A stretch of 53,284 nt of DNA from Bacteroidetes bacterium 37-13 (GTDB lineage Bacteria; Bacteroidota; Bacteroidia; Chitinophagales; LD1): positions 1-53,284 of the forward strand of contig MKTC01000038.1 in NCBI GenBank assembly GCA_001897535.1, in the 5' to 3' direction. Within the stretch, counting starts at the first letter, position 1. Each line of letters begins with the position of its first letter. Below the pieces are notes generated by a model. The model did no database searches and was not told the origin of the DNA. It saw nothing but the letters and a program-made list of their open reading frames with translations. The translations under genes and the position numbers were made by a program. This document shows, in pieces, positions 19,026 to 27,548 of this stretch.

Positions 19026-21296
19026 ATGGTTCGTAAATTATTGTTGCTTTTCTTAACGCTATTTTTTGTTCAAGGATTGTTTGCACAACTTGTTTTAAAC
19101 GAAGTTTCGCAAGGTACAACAGGAAATAGAGAATATGTAGAATTTGTGGTGGTTGGCACGCCAACTTGCACGAATAATTGTGTGGATTTACGCAACTGGA
19201 TTATTGATGATAATAATGGTTTTCATGCTACCGGAAGCGGTACGGGAATTGCTGCGGGCTGCTTACGTTTTAGAAATATTGCGCAGTGGGCTTGCGTGCC
19301 GTATGGAAGCATTATTTTAATCTACAACGAATTAGATAAGAACAATGCAATTACTTTAGCTGATGACCCAACTGACTCGAATAATGATAAAGTTTATATC
19401 ATTCCGGGAAATTCTTCTGTGTTAGAAGGAAATGCAAACTATCCTTCTGTTATTGACGGTCCGTCTTATACCGGATTTCCATTTTCTTCTCCCGGCACTT
19501 GGAGTACAGTTTTAATGGGAAATGGTGATGATGCTTTTCATTCAGTTAATCCCGCAAATTTAAGTACTTCATCTTTTGCTTTAGGTTGGGGAAATAATAC
19601 GGCAAACGTAGATATTTATTTTAGCGGGAGCGCCAGTGGAAAAGTATTTTACAATGGCAATGGAACCAATACTAATCCTTCATTACAGTCAAATTGGATT
19701 TCGGCAAATGTTGGCGGCACAGAAACTCCGGGCTTGCCCAATACTATGGCAAACGGCACTTGGATAAATTCTTTGCGAAGTCAATCTACAACCAACACCC
19801 CAGTTTATACCAATCAATTTGCTTGCATTTTAAATGGTGGAAGTATAGTGCTTGGCGGGCAACCGCGCACCACAGCAGGCGTTTACAACGATACGCTTAC
19901 TTCTGTAAATGGCTGCGATAGTATTGTATCAACCACACTAAAAGTTTCTACGCCAATTACTGTTCCGTTTGCTGCTCCTCCGGCTTGTGATAGCTTTATG
20001 TATCAAGGCATGGTTTTTAAGCGCGACACGGTGTTGAATGATACCTTGCTCACTTCGCTTGGCTGCGATAGTGTTTATATTTCTGCCACAATATCGGTGA
20101 AGCAATCTAAGCGCGATACCGTAAACGTGTGCATCAATTCCGGGGGAAGTTATTTTGCAGGTGGTACGAACCAAACTGCATCAGGTACTTATTTTGATAC
20201 TTATACCGCGGTAAATGGCTGCGATAGTGTGAAGACAACTATTTTAGATGTGATTTCGATAAACAACACAACAAATACTTTGGCAGGCTGCGATTCTGTG
20301 GTGTTTAAAAGCATCACTTACAAAACGCCCGCAACAGTTTTAGATACTATTCGAAATGGGCAAGGTTGTATTACACAAATCACGGCTACAAACATTTTAA
20401 TTAAAAGCAAGAGTATTGATACTGTTGAAGTTTGTATCAACACCGGAAGCAGCTATTTTGCCGGAGGTGCACAACAAACCACTTCAGGTATTTACCAAGA
20501 TATTTTTCAAAATATTGGTGGTTGCGATAGTGTAATTTTTACTGATTTAACTGTGGTGAATTTGAATGTTACGAACCAAAATTTTGATGGCTGCGATTCA
20601 ATTTCAGTAAATGGAAAAGTATATTTCCAAAGTATTCAATTTGCAGATACAGTGCGCAACTTAGCAGGTTGTATTACCGATATTTCAAACTATAATATCA
20701 CAGTTGGAAATACTACTTATCAAACCGTTTCAGCATGTATAAACCCAGGTGGAAGTTATGTTGCCGGTGGCGCAGCACAAACTACTTCTGGTGTTTATAT
20801 TGATACTATTACAAGCAGCGGAAGTTGCAATACTTACAAAACTACTTATCTTACTTTAATCACACCAGTTTCTGATACTTTGCCAGCAATTGAAGCAACA
20901 GATTCATACGACTTGAATGGCGTAACTTATTATGCCGATACGGTTTTCCAAACAGCAATACCTTCTGTACAAGGTTGCGATAGTTTGTTTAGTTTTCAGC
21001 CATTAAATATTACAAAATCATTGCCGTTTGATGTGTTTTTGCCAACGGCATTTTCACCGAATGGCGATGGTGTGAATGATATTTTAAAACCAATTTATGG
21101 TAGGAATGTGATGATTGTAGAATTTAAAATATACAATCGCTGGGGCGAATTGGTTTACAACGGCACAAGCGGCTGGGACGGTTACTTTAAAACACATCTA
21201 CAACCAACAGGCGTTTATGTTTATAGCTTGCAAGCACAGGAAAAAAACACTAAGAAAACTAAATTCCTAACAGGGAATTTTACGTTAGTACTTTAA
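19026..21296 (+). CDS. Secreted surface protein with lamin-tail-like domain, Cys-Asp repeats and T9SS type B sorting domain
   Basis: 756 residues with a signal peptide (to about residue 20, VQGLFAQ). The next 170 residues resemble a lamin-tail domain (LVLNEVSQGTTGNREYVEF, VDLRNWIIDD). Three longer internal repeats then follow, marked by SYFAGG/SYVAGG-x4-TxSGxY (about 20140, 20450, 20750) and interleaved with GCDS blocks. The C-terminus is a CHU_C type B domain (PTAFSPNGDGVND, YNRWGELVY, GWDGYF), so the protein is exported by the type IX system. Lamin-tail domains in bacterial secreted proteins often accompany nucleases or adhesins, but no catalytic domain is visible here. Function unknown; structural or adhesive role inferred. 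Confidence 0.88.
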   Translation: MVRKLLLLFLTLFFVQGLFAQLVLNEVSQGTTGNREYVEFVVVGTPTCTNNCVDLRNWIIDDNNGFHATGSGTGIAAGCLRFRNIAQWACVPYGSIILIYNELDKNNAITLADDPTDSNNDKVYIIPGNSSVLEGNANYPSVIDGPSYTGFPFSSPGTWSTVLMGNGDDAFHSVNPANLSTSSFALGWGNNTANVDIYFSGSASGKVFYNGNGTNTNPSLQSNWISANVGGTETPGLPNTMANGTWINSLRSQSTTNTPVYTNQFACILNGGSIVLGGQPRTTAGVYNDTLTSVNGCDSIVSTTLKVSTPITVPFAAPPACDSFMYQGMVFKRDTVLNDTLLTSLGCDSVYISATISVKQSKRDTVNVCINSGGSYFAGGTNQTASGTYFDTYTAVNGCDSVKTTILDVISINNTTNTLAGCDSVVFKSITYKTPATVLDTIRNGQGCITQITATNILIKSKSIDTVEVCINTGSSYFAGGAQQTTSGIYQDIFQNIGGCDSVIFTDLTVVNLNVTNQNFDGCDSISVNGKVYFQSIQFADTVRNLAGCITDISNYNITVGNTTYQTVSACINPGGSYVAGGAAQTTSGVYIDTITSSGSCNTYKTTYLTLITPVSDTLPAIEATDSYDLNGVTYYADTVFQTAIPSVQGCDSLFSFQPLNITKSLPFDVFLPTAFSPNGDGVNDILKPIYGRNVMIVEFKIYNRWGELVYNGTSGWDGYFKTHLQPTGVYVYSLQAQEKNTKKTKFLTGNFTLVL

Positions 21297-21298
21297 TA

Positions 21299-21499
21299 CT
21301 ATTGCAAACTGCATTTGGTATTTTTAGAAATAATTTGGCGATCGCCTTCAATGCCGGCACATGCTTGTTTAGCTACTTTCTGCGAAGAATTTTGTACATC
21401 AACGGTATAGCCATCGGTGCAAGAGCAGCGATTTTGTGTGCAAGAATTTAATGTAAATGCAATTATGGAAAAAATAAATGCGGTGTAGATTATTTTCAT
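21299..21499 (-). CDS. Small cysteine-rich lipoprotein, hypothetical
   Basis: 66 residues: a signal peptide ending in lipobox LNSC (Cys20), then a short body with Cys at 25, 27, 47 and 63. The clean lipoprotein signal and ATG support a real gene despite its size. It ends 2 bp from the convergent T9SS gene. No family recognised. Confidence 0.65.
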   Translation of the reverse strand: MKIIYTAFIFSIIAFTLNSCTQNRCSCTDGYTVDVQNSSQKVAKQACAGIEGDRQIISKNTKCSLQ

Positions 21500-21571
21500 A
21501 ATGCCAAAACTAAATTTCTTGAATGAAAAGTAAAATTGTTTTTATCTGAAACGAGAAGATATTGATGATTG

Positions 21572-21913
21572 CTAAACTTTTGCACGCAGTTTCACGGCAG
21601 TACCGCTGGCAGTAACCATCAACATGCTTTGCCCTACAGTTTCGTAATCTAAATCAACGCCAATTACGGCATCTGCACCTAACTGAATAGCTTGGGATTT
21701 CATTTCTTCTATTGCAGTGTCTTTTGCTTCTCTTAAAACACTTTCATAAGAGCCGGAACGTCCGCCAACAATATCGCGGATGCCAGCGAAGAAATCTTTA
21801 AAAATATTAGCGCCAATCACAGTTTCGCCCGTTACAATACCTTTGTATTCTTCAATTTCAAGTGTTGGGTGCTGAAAAGAACTCGTGGTGGTGAGAATGA
21901 ATTTGTTACTCAT
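21572..21913 (-). CDS. YbjQ/UPF0145 family protein
   Basis: 113 residues from the ATG at 21913. A longer in-frame version reaching 22069 would run into the tRNA gene and add a non-conserved 52-residue stretch, so it is rejected. The family pattern is clear: [20 protein letters not shown], then [24 protein letters not shown] and [14 protein letters not shown]. Length matches the usual 105-115. The family is described as putative heavy-metal-binding and forms ring-shaped oligomers in structures; the cellular role is poorly known. Confidence 0.92.
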   Translation of the reverse strand: MSNKFILTTTSSFQHPTLEIEEYKGIVTGETVIGANIFKDFFAGIRDIVGGRSGSYESVLREAKDTAIEEMKSQAIQLGADAVIGVDLDYETVGQSMLMVTASGTAVKLRAKV

Positions 21914-22037
21914 GAAATTTGTAATTTGAAAGTGAAGATAAATGAAATGAAAATAAAGTGGAAACACTAATAGGAACAAGCCATAAATGCAAAACGCCCA
22001 AACTATTGATACACAATGATTTGAGCGTTTAAGGTTG

Positions 22038-22110
22038 TGGTTTGGGAGGGAATTGAACCCCCGACACAAGGATTTTCAGTCCTTTGCTCTACCAACTGAG
22101 CTACCAAACC
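22038..22110 (-). tRNA. tRNA-Phe (GAA)
   Basis: Full cloverleaf on the minus strand: 7-bp acceptor GGTTTGG/CCAAACC with discriminator A, a D arm with AGTTGGTA loop, 5-bp anticodon stem AAGGA/TCCTT enclosing CTGAAAA (anticodon GAA), a 5-nt variable loop, and a T arm with TTCAATT loop (one G:T pair in the stem). The 3' CCA is not encoded. Confidence 0.96.
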
Positions 22111-22191
22111 AAATAAAAAGAACTTTGTATGTTTTCTAAAAAACGGAACGCGAATATAAAATGGTTTTGCACTCTTGCAAAAAAAAGATTT

Positions 22192-22980
22192 TTATTTTCT
22201 GCCTTTATAGTATTCTGCAAACGGTTTTAATTCGTTGGTATTTATCCAATCTACACCTGAATTTAGTAGTTGTTTCCATACTCCGTAATTATCCGGAGCC
22301 CCATAAAACCTAAGTGTTTTGCCGCTTTTATGAACGGCAGCTACTAATTTGTTTAAAGTTTTAAGTTCCTCTTTTGGCATTTTTCCTGCACCATTCCATA
22401 CAAAATATTTATTCCACGGTTCGCTGATACGTGGCACTAATACTGGAGAAATAGACTGTGCGGTGTCGCCCATTCCACCATCTACAGTGGCAATGCGAAT
22501 GCTGTCGGCTAAAATTGTATTGCGTGGAGCACCTCCGGTAATAAGCAGCGTAAGTACTCCTTTATGAATAAGGCTATCGCCTTGCCATTGGCAAAAATAT
22601 TTTTTATACGGCTCTATATATTCTTTTAAACGATGGTAAGCGCTATCCCGTTGGTTTTTTAGTTCCACCATAAGTGTTACCGGAATAGAATCGTTATCAT
22701 AAACCTTACCCCTGTTTTTTTTAATACTTTCTATTATTGGCGAAAGATATTGTGCATCAATAGTAGGTTTTTTATTCAACCCTAATTTTATGTGAGAAAC
22801 CACTAAGGAATTGTTGTGCAGCCACACGTCAATTTCTATACTTTGGTAGCCGTATTTTAGCGCATCTAAAAGAGGCTTTTTTTGTTGGTAATCATTATGC
22901 GAATGTCCGCTATAAATTTGCGTAAAGCTCGAAAGCGAAACGAATAATAGAAAAGTAAGAAATAGAAGTTGCTTCAACAT
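22192..22980 (-). CDS. Secreted PLC/glycerophosphodiesterase-like TIM-barrel protein (AIM6-like)
   Basis: 262 residues with a signal peptide (to about 20, LSSFTQ). The first motif after it, YSGHSHNDYQQKKPLLDALK, carries the HxHNDY start typical of AIM6/GDPD-like phosphodiesterases. YQSIEIDVWLHNNSLVVSH gives the ExD metal-site pair and a second His. The C-terminal GVDWINTNEL matches the last barrel strand. Likely a periplasmic or secreted phosphodiesterase acting on phospholipid head groups or related esters; substrate not known. It is the last gene of a probable DUF4290-murA-this operon, 20 bp after murA. Confidence 0.82.
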   Translation of the reverse strand: MLKQLLFLTFLLFVSLSSFTQIYSGHSHNDYQQKKPLLDALKYGYQSIEIDVWLHNNSLVVSHIKLGLNKKPTIDAQYLSPIIESIKKNRGKVYDNDSIPVTLMVELKNQRDSAYHRLKEYIEPYKKYFCQWQGDSLIHKGVLTLLITGGAPRNTILADSIRIATVDGGMGDTAQSISPVLVPRISEPWNKYFVWNGAGKMPKEELKTLNKLVAAVHKSGKTLRFYGAPDNYGVWKQLLNSGVDWINTNELKPFAEYYKGRK

Positions 22981-23000
22981 TTTTGCGGTATCAACGTGAA

Positions 23001-24308
23001 TTATATTCGTTTAATTTCTGCGCCAATTGTGTTTAACCTTCCATCAATATTTTGGTAGCCGCGATCTATTTGGTCTATGTTGTGAATGGTAGATTTTCCT
23101 TCTGCACTCATGGCTGCAATTAGGAGCGAAACTCCCGCACGAATATCGGGAGAGGTCATTGAAATGCCACGGAGTTTGTAAGTTCGGTCTATACCAATAA
23201 CTGAAGCACGGTGCGGATCGCACAGAATTATTTGTGCGCCCATATCAATAAGTTTATCGGTAAAAAACAAGCGGCTTTCAAACATTTTTTGATGGATAAG
23301 CACACTACCTTTTGCTTGTGTGGCAACTACTAAAACAATTGAAAGCAGATCGGGTGTAAAAAGCGGCCAAGGGCCATCGGCAATAGTTAAAATTGAGCCG
23401 TCAATAAATCGCTGTATTTCATATCGCTCTTGTGCCGGAACATGAATATCATCTCCTTCAACACGAATATCAATTCCAAGTTTCTCAAACACAGGAATGA
23501 TATTTCCGAGCATATCAATTCTGCAATTTTTAATTTTAATATCGCTTTGTGTCATGGCTGCTAAGCCAATAAAGGAGCCAATTTCAATCATGTCGGGCAA
23601 CATAGTGTGTTCTGTGCCATGCAGCGATTCTACTCCTTCAATTTGCAGTAAATTTGAACCTACGCCACTTATTTTTGCACCCATTCTGTTGAGCATGGTG
23701 CAAAGTTGTTGCAAATACGGCTCGCAGGCTGCATTAAAAAGTGTTGTTTTACCTTTTGCCATCACAGCCGTCATTACAATGTTTGCAGTTCCGGTTACTG
23801 ATGGTTCATCTAATAAAATATACTTGCCTGTTAGGTTTGAAGCTTCAACACTGTAAAAACTTTCGTTGCTGTCGTAATTAAATTTTGCGCCTAATTTTTC
23901 AAAGCCAAGAAAGTGCGTGTCTAATCTGCGTCTGCCGATTTTATCACCTCCGGGTTTTGGTAAATAGGCTTTTTTAAACCTTGCAAGCAGTGGACCCATT
24001 ATCATGGTTGAACCTCTGAGTGCGCCACCTTTCTTTTTATAGGTATCTGTTTTAATGTATTCAAGGTCAATTGAATCGGCTTGAAAAGTGTAAGTGTCAG
24101 TTGAAAGTTGTTCTACTTTTACGCCAAAATCTTTTAGAATATCAATTAGCGCCAGCACATCTCGAATGGCAGGAATATTTTTTATGGTAACTTTTTCTGG
24201 TGTAAGCAAAACGGCACAAAGTATTTGCAGTGCTTCATTTTTTGCACCTTGTGGCGTTAATTCTCCATTTAGTTTTTTGCCTCCGGTAACTTCAAATGCA
24301 TTTGGCAT
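23001..24308 (-). CDS. murA: UDP-N-acetylglucosamine 1-carboxyvinyltransferase
   Basis: 435 residues, full length. It catalyses the first committed step of peptidoglycan synthesis, enolpyruvyl transfer from PEP to UDP-GlcNAc. The substrate-binding KNEALQ block sits at 23-28. The catalytic loop reads PGGDKIG with Asp122 where E. coli MurA has Cys115, the residue alkylated by fosfomycin; Asp enzymes are active but drug-insensitive. C-terminal DIRAGVSLLIAAMSAEGKS and IDRGYQNIDGRL are typical. It lies downstream of a DUF4290 gene with a 147-bp gap. Confidence 0.97.
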   Translation of the reverse strand: MPNAFEVTGGKKLNGELTPQGAKNEALQILCAVLLTPEKVTIKNIPAIRDVLALIDILKDFGVKVEQLSTDTYTFQADSIDLEYIKTDTYKKKGGALRGSTMIMGPLLARFKKAYLPKPGGDKIGRRRLDTHFLGFEKLGAKFNYDSNESFYSVEASNLTGKYILLDEPSVTGTANIVMTAVMAKGKTTLFNAACEPYLQQLCTMLNRMGAKISGVGSNLLQIEGVESLHGTEHTMLPDMIEIGSFIGLAAMTQSDIKIKNCRIDMLGNIIPVFEKLGIDIRVEGDDIHVPAQERYEIQRFIDGSILTIADGPWPLFTPDLLSIVLVVATQAKGSVLIHQKMFESRLFFTDKLIDMGAQIILCDPHRASVIGIDRTYKLRGISMTSPDIRAGVSLLIAAMSAEGKSTIHNIDQIDRGYQNIDGRLNTIGAEIKRI

Positions 24309-24455
24309 AGCTGTGGATTTTTTTGTTTGAAGGTAAATTTATTTGAATTGTTGAATAGTGAACCAAATTGCCTTATTGATGTTATGCTACAATTAAAAAT
24401 TATGTGTTGAACAATAGACAAAAGGCATACTCAAATCACAGTATTCAGCTACATG

Positions 24456-25103
24456 TTATTGTGGCTTCTTGAAAAACTTCTTTTTGTTTTTAAACTTTTT
24501 GTTTTTGCTGCCTCCGTTTCTATTATTGTTGTTTTGCTGCGGCTGCGGTTTGTACCCACCACGCGAAAGTAAGTTGATATTTGCCTCGCGGTCTAAGCTC
24601 AAAGCGCCACCGCTTAATAGGCGTAAATCGTCTTTGATTACATCTTCATTAGCACTTTCTTTATTCCAATTTTGGTACACCAATTTCATATAATTTCCGA
24701 TGGTGTGTGCTAATCCATCGCGCTTTTCAATATCATCTGTTTCAAGTGCTTTTTTTACCAATGTTTCTACGTGTTTGCCATAGTGTTTAAAGCGTATTTT
24801 GCTCTTAGGATAAGGCATTGGAGTTGGCTTGCGCGTAAGTTCTTCTTTGGTTTTTTTCGGGTATGGCGAATCAACATCTAATTGGTAATTGCTCATTACA
24901 AAAAGGTGATCCCAAAGCTTGTGTTTAAAGTCTTCTACATTGCGCAGATGAGGATTTAATTGCCCCATCAATTCAATTATTTCGTTGGCAAAACGGTTGC
25001 GCTCTTCGCGGTCTTCAATTTGCATTGCGCGTGCCACAATTCGTTGTACGTGTCTGCCATATTCACGAATAATTAAGTGCTCGCGCGAAGTGTTGTAAAA
25101 CAT
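24456..25103 (-). CDS. DUF4290 family protein
   Basis: 215 residues. The helical core contains YGRHVQRIVARAMQIEDREE, then RFANEIIELMGQLNPHLRN, and a second YGKHVETLVKKAL, suggesting an internal duplication. The last 30 residues are an Asn/Lys-rich basic tail (KNKKFKNKKKFFKKPQ). I recognise it as the Bacteroidota-specific DUF4290 family, often found next to murA as here. The function is not known; the basic tail suggests nucleic-acid or membrane contact (inference). Confidence 0.85.
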   Translation of the reverse strand: MFYNTSREHLIIREYGRHVQRIVARAMQIEDREERNRFANEIIELMGQLNPHLRNVEDFKHKLWDHLFVMSNYQLDVDSPYPKKTKEELTRKPTPMPYPKSKIRFKHYGKHVETLVKKALETDDIEKRDGLAHTIGNYMKLVYQNWNKESANEDVIKDDLRLLSGGALSLDREANINLLSRGGYKPQPQQNNNNRNGGSKNKKFKNKKKFFKKPQ

Positions 25104-25290
25104 ATTTTTAGTTTAAAATTTTGATAAAAATTTGAGCCGATTTTTTTAATTAGAAAAAAAATGGTTTATGAAAAACAATTCTCGAAGCAGAAAGAAACAA
25201 AGATAAAGGAAGGAGATTATCTATTTCTATAGCCAAATTGCAATGTAAAGATGAAATGATTTTTTAAAAATGCAAGTAAATATTTTCGAT

Positions 25291-26931
25291 TTACTCGTTT
25301 CGCTTTTTCAGGAAAACATAACCGTTTTTTCTTCCGATTTCATCAGCATTTATCCATGTTTTCACTTCTTCTAATCGGTTTATTTTTGTAACAACATATT
25401 GTGTGGCATCAGGAGGATAACTTGAAATTGGTTTTTGTTTTCCATAAAAAAGTGGCGCATAACTTTTAAAACCTAATGCTTCAATTCTGCAATTTTCATT
25501 TTGCTTTTCAACTAAAAAATCAATGAGCGCACCTTGTGAATAACGCTCAATTCGAGGTGCAAACCAAACTAAATTTAGCTGCACAAAAATGGCTGTGGTG
25601 AAAAGCAAAAGCGCAATTGCTTGCTTTAGTTTCTGCATTAAAAATAACGAGATAGATGCAATGAATAATATACCAAAAATTACTGCCGGAATAAAATCCA
25701 TTTTACTCCAATATACAGCAGCATTCAGCGCTTCACTCACAAAATCTGCCTTTGCAAAAGGTTGAATTTTGTACATTTTATTACCAATAACAGGAATTAC
25801 AATTAGCACTGCAAGTAAAAGAAGAGAAACAACAGAAATGGCTAAAATTACTCTGCCTTTAAACTTCACTCTACCCTCCATCACTTTTTCTAAGTAGTAG
25901 GCACCAAAAAATGTAATAGGGAAAAAGGCAAGCGATGAGTAGTGAACGATTTTAGTTTGCACAATAGTAAATACTACTAATACTACACCTAAAAGTGCAA
26001 ACATCCATCGCCTGAAAGTGTCTTGTTCAAAGCCATCGCTCTTTACGTTTTTAAAGCCCGCAATAGCAAAAATTGAAGCAGGAAAGCAACCAAAAAGCAA
26101 TACCACAAAATGATAATACCAAGGGCCACCGTGTCCGGCATCGTTTGTGGTGAGTAAGCGAATTTGATATTCAAAAAATGGTTTGATAAACTTCAATCCG
26201 TCTTGTTTCATTTCTATGCCAATCCACAAGAAGATAATTACAAAAAGCCAAAATAGCCACAAGAAAAAATGGCTGATACCAACGGCAAATTTTCCTCTAT
26301 TCCAAATAAAGACTGTGAGTGTAGTAAGTACAATAAGTAAAATAGCCACAGGGCCTTTTGTGAGCACTGCCAAACCTGTGAAAAGTGCTGATAGAATAAT
26401 GAACCAGCGGTGTTTCCAACGAAATGTTTTGCGGTCGTCAAATTCGTTTTTAAAAGAAATTAAATAGATAAAATATAATCCTAAGAAAATAAAGAGATTG
26501 AAGAATGGATCTATAATTCCACTTTTAAAATAAAACTGAGGCAGGAGAGAAGCGCAAAAAAGCAGCGACCAATAAGTTGCTAAACGACCAGAATAAAGTC
26601 TTCTGCCAATTGTCCACACAATTAACACGGTTAACACTCCGCAAACTGCATTCGGAAAGCGTGCTGCATATTCATTCACACCCCAAATTTTCATGCTTAG
26701 TGCTTGCAGCCAAATAAAGAATGGTGGTTTTTCATGGAATAATTCAAAGTTGATTTGCACCATGCGCCAGTTATCAGTAACAAGCATTTCGCGGGCACTT
26801 TCTGCAAAGTTTATTTCGTCCCAATCGAATAAATGTACATTACCTAAAAACGGAAAAAACAAAAGCCCTGCAAACACTACTAAGAAGAAGCGTGTAGGAA
26901 ATTCCAATAAGCTTTTAAGTAGTGCTTTCAA
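25291..26931 (-). CDS. ArnT/PMT-like integral membrane glycosyltransferase
   Basis: 546 residues with about 11-12 hydrophobic segments. The first periplasmic loop has the GT-C acidic motif (HLFDWDEINFAESAREML) followed by HEKPPFFIWLQ, as in ArnT and related lipid-linked-sugar transferases. The start is TTG at 26931, overlapping the TGA of the PAP2 gene (TTGA), so translation is probably coupled; no better ATG keeps the first TM helix. Family role: transfer of a sugar from a polyprenyl-phosphate donor to lipid A or another envelope acceptor. The operon partners (PAP2 phosphatase, LptF/G permease) favour a lipid A/LPS role (inference). Confidence 0.87.
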   Translation of the reverse strand: MKALLKSLLEFPTRFFLVVFAGLLFFPFLGNVHLFDWDEINFAESAREMLVTDNWRMVQINFELFHEKPPFFIWLQALSMKIWGVNEYAARFPNAVCGVLTVLIVWTIGRRLYSGRLATYWSLLFCASLLPQFYFKSGIIDPFFNLFIFLGLYFIYLISFKNEFDDRKTFRWKHRWFIILSALFTGLAVLTKGPVAILLIVLTTLTVFIWNRGKFAVGISHFFLWLFWLFVIIFLWIGIEMKQDGLKFIKPFFEYQIRLLTTNDAGHGGPWYYHFVVLLFGCFPASIFAIAGFKNVKSDGFEQDTFRRWMFALLGVVLVVFTIVQTKIVHYSSLAFFPITFFGAYYLEKVMEGRVKFKGRVILAISVVSLLLLAVLIVIPVIGNKMYKIQPFAKADFVSEALNAAVYWSKMDFIPAVIFGILFIASISLFLMQKLKQAIALLLFTTAIFVQLNLVWFAPRIERYSQGALIDFLVEKQNENCRIEALGFKSYAPLFYGKQKPISSYPPDATQYVVTKINRLEEVKTWINADEIGRKNGYVFLKKRNE

Positions 26932-27548
26932 TTTTTTTGCGGTGAAGTTAATTTAGAAAAATAAAAGTGGGTACTCCATGCAATAATTGCGCCTAATAAA
27001 ATACCTGCAACAACATCACTTAAAAAATGATGCAGCAAATACATACGCGAAATACCAATGAGAATGGCTAAAGAAAAGAGCAAAATTCGCTGCCATTTTT
27101 TTTCGGTGTAAAAGGAATAAATGGCAAGCAAACAGAAAGCTGCGGTAGTGTGTCCCGAAGGAAAACTAAAGTGATACAACGGTTGTGTAAATTCAATTAA
27201 ACGCAACTGATGCGTGTGTTCAAAATAAAGTCGAGGGCGAAAATTATCTTCTAAAATTACACGCTTTAAAAGTTGAACTACAAGTGCTGTAACAGAAAGT
27301 GCAATTGCAGATTCAAAAAATGCTTTCTTGCCTTTTAGGTACCAAAGCAGCAGAATAAGAACTATGATAAGTGGAAATTCAACCGAGTGAGTAAAAGTTG
27401 CAAAAAAATAATCTAAAACAATGTTGTTGTGGTTATTAAAGAACAAAGATTCATCGCCCTTGTGTATTAGCGTAAGAACCGTACTGCCAATTATAGCAAG
27501 CACTGCACTCCAAAGCACAAAATCAGGAATTTTTAATTTGGATTTCAT
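26928..27548 (-). CDS. PAP2-family membrane phosphatase
   Basis: 206 residues with about 5-6 transmembrane segments. The three PAP2 motifs are present: KRVILEDNFRPR, FPSGHTT and SRMYLLHHFLSDV. It overlaps the LptF/G stop by 4 bp (ATGA) and is itself overlapped by the transferase start. Possible roles are a lipid A phosphatase (LpxE/LpxF type) or undecaprenyl-pyrophosphate phosphatase. The company of an LPS permease and an ArnT-like enzyme favours lipid A, but sequence alone does not decide. Confidence 0.9.
   Translation of the reverse strand: MKSKLKIPDFVLWSAVLAIIGSTVLTLIHKGDESLFFNNHNNIVLDYFFATFTHSVEFPLIIVLILLLWYLKGKKAFFESAIALSVTALVVQLLKRVILEDNFRPRLYFEHTHQLRLIEFTQPLYHFSFPSGHTTAAFCLLAIYSFYTEKKWQRILLFSLAILIGISRMYLLHHFLSDVVAGILLGAIIAWSTHFYFSKLTSPQKN

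Noticed and set aside
21914-22069. N-terminal extension of the YbjQ-like protein
   Set aside because: The extension overlaps the tRNA-Phe gene and is absent from the family; the ATG at 21913 gives the standard length.
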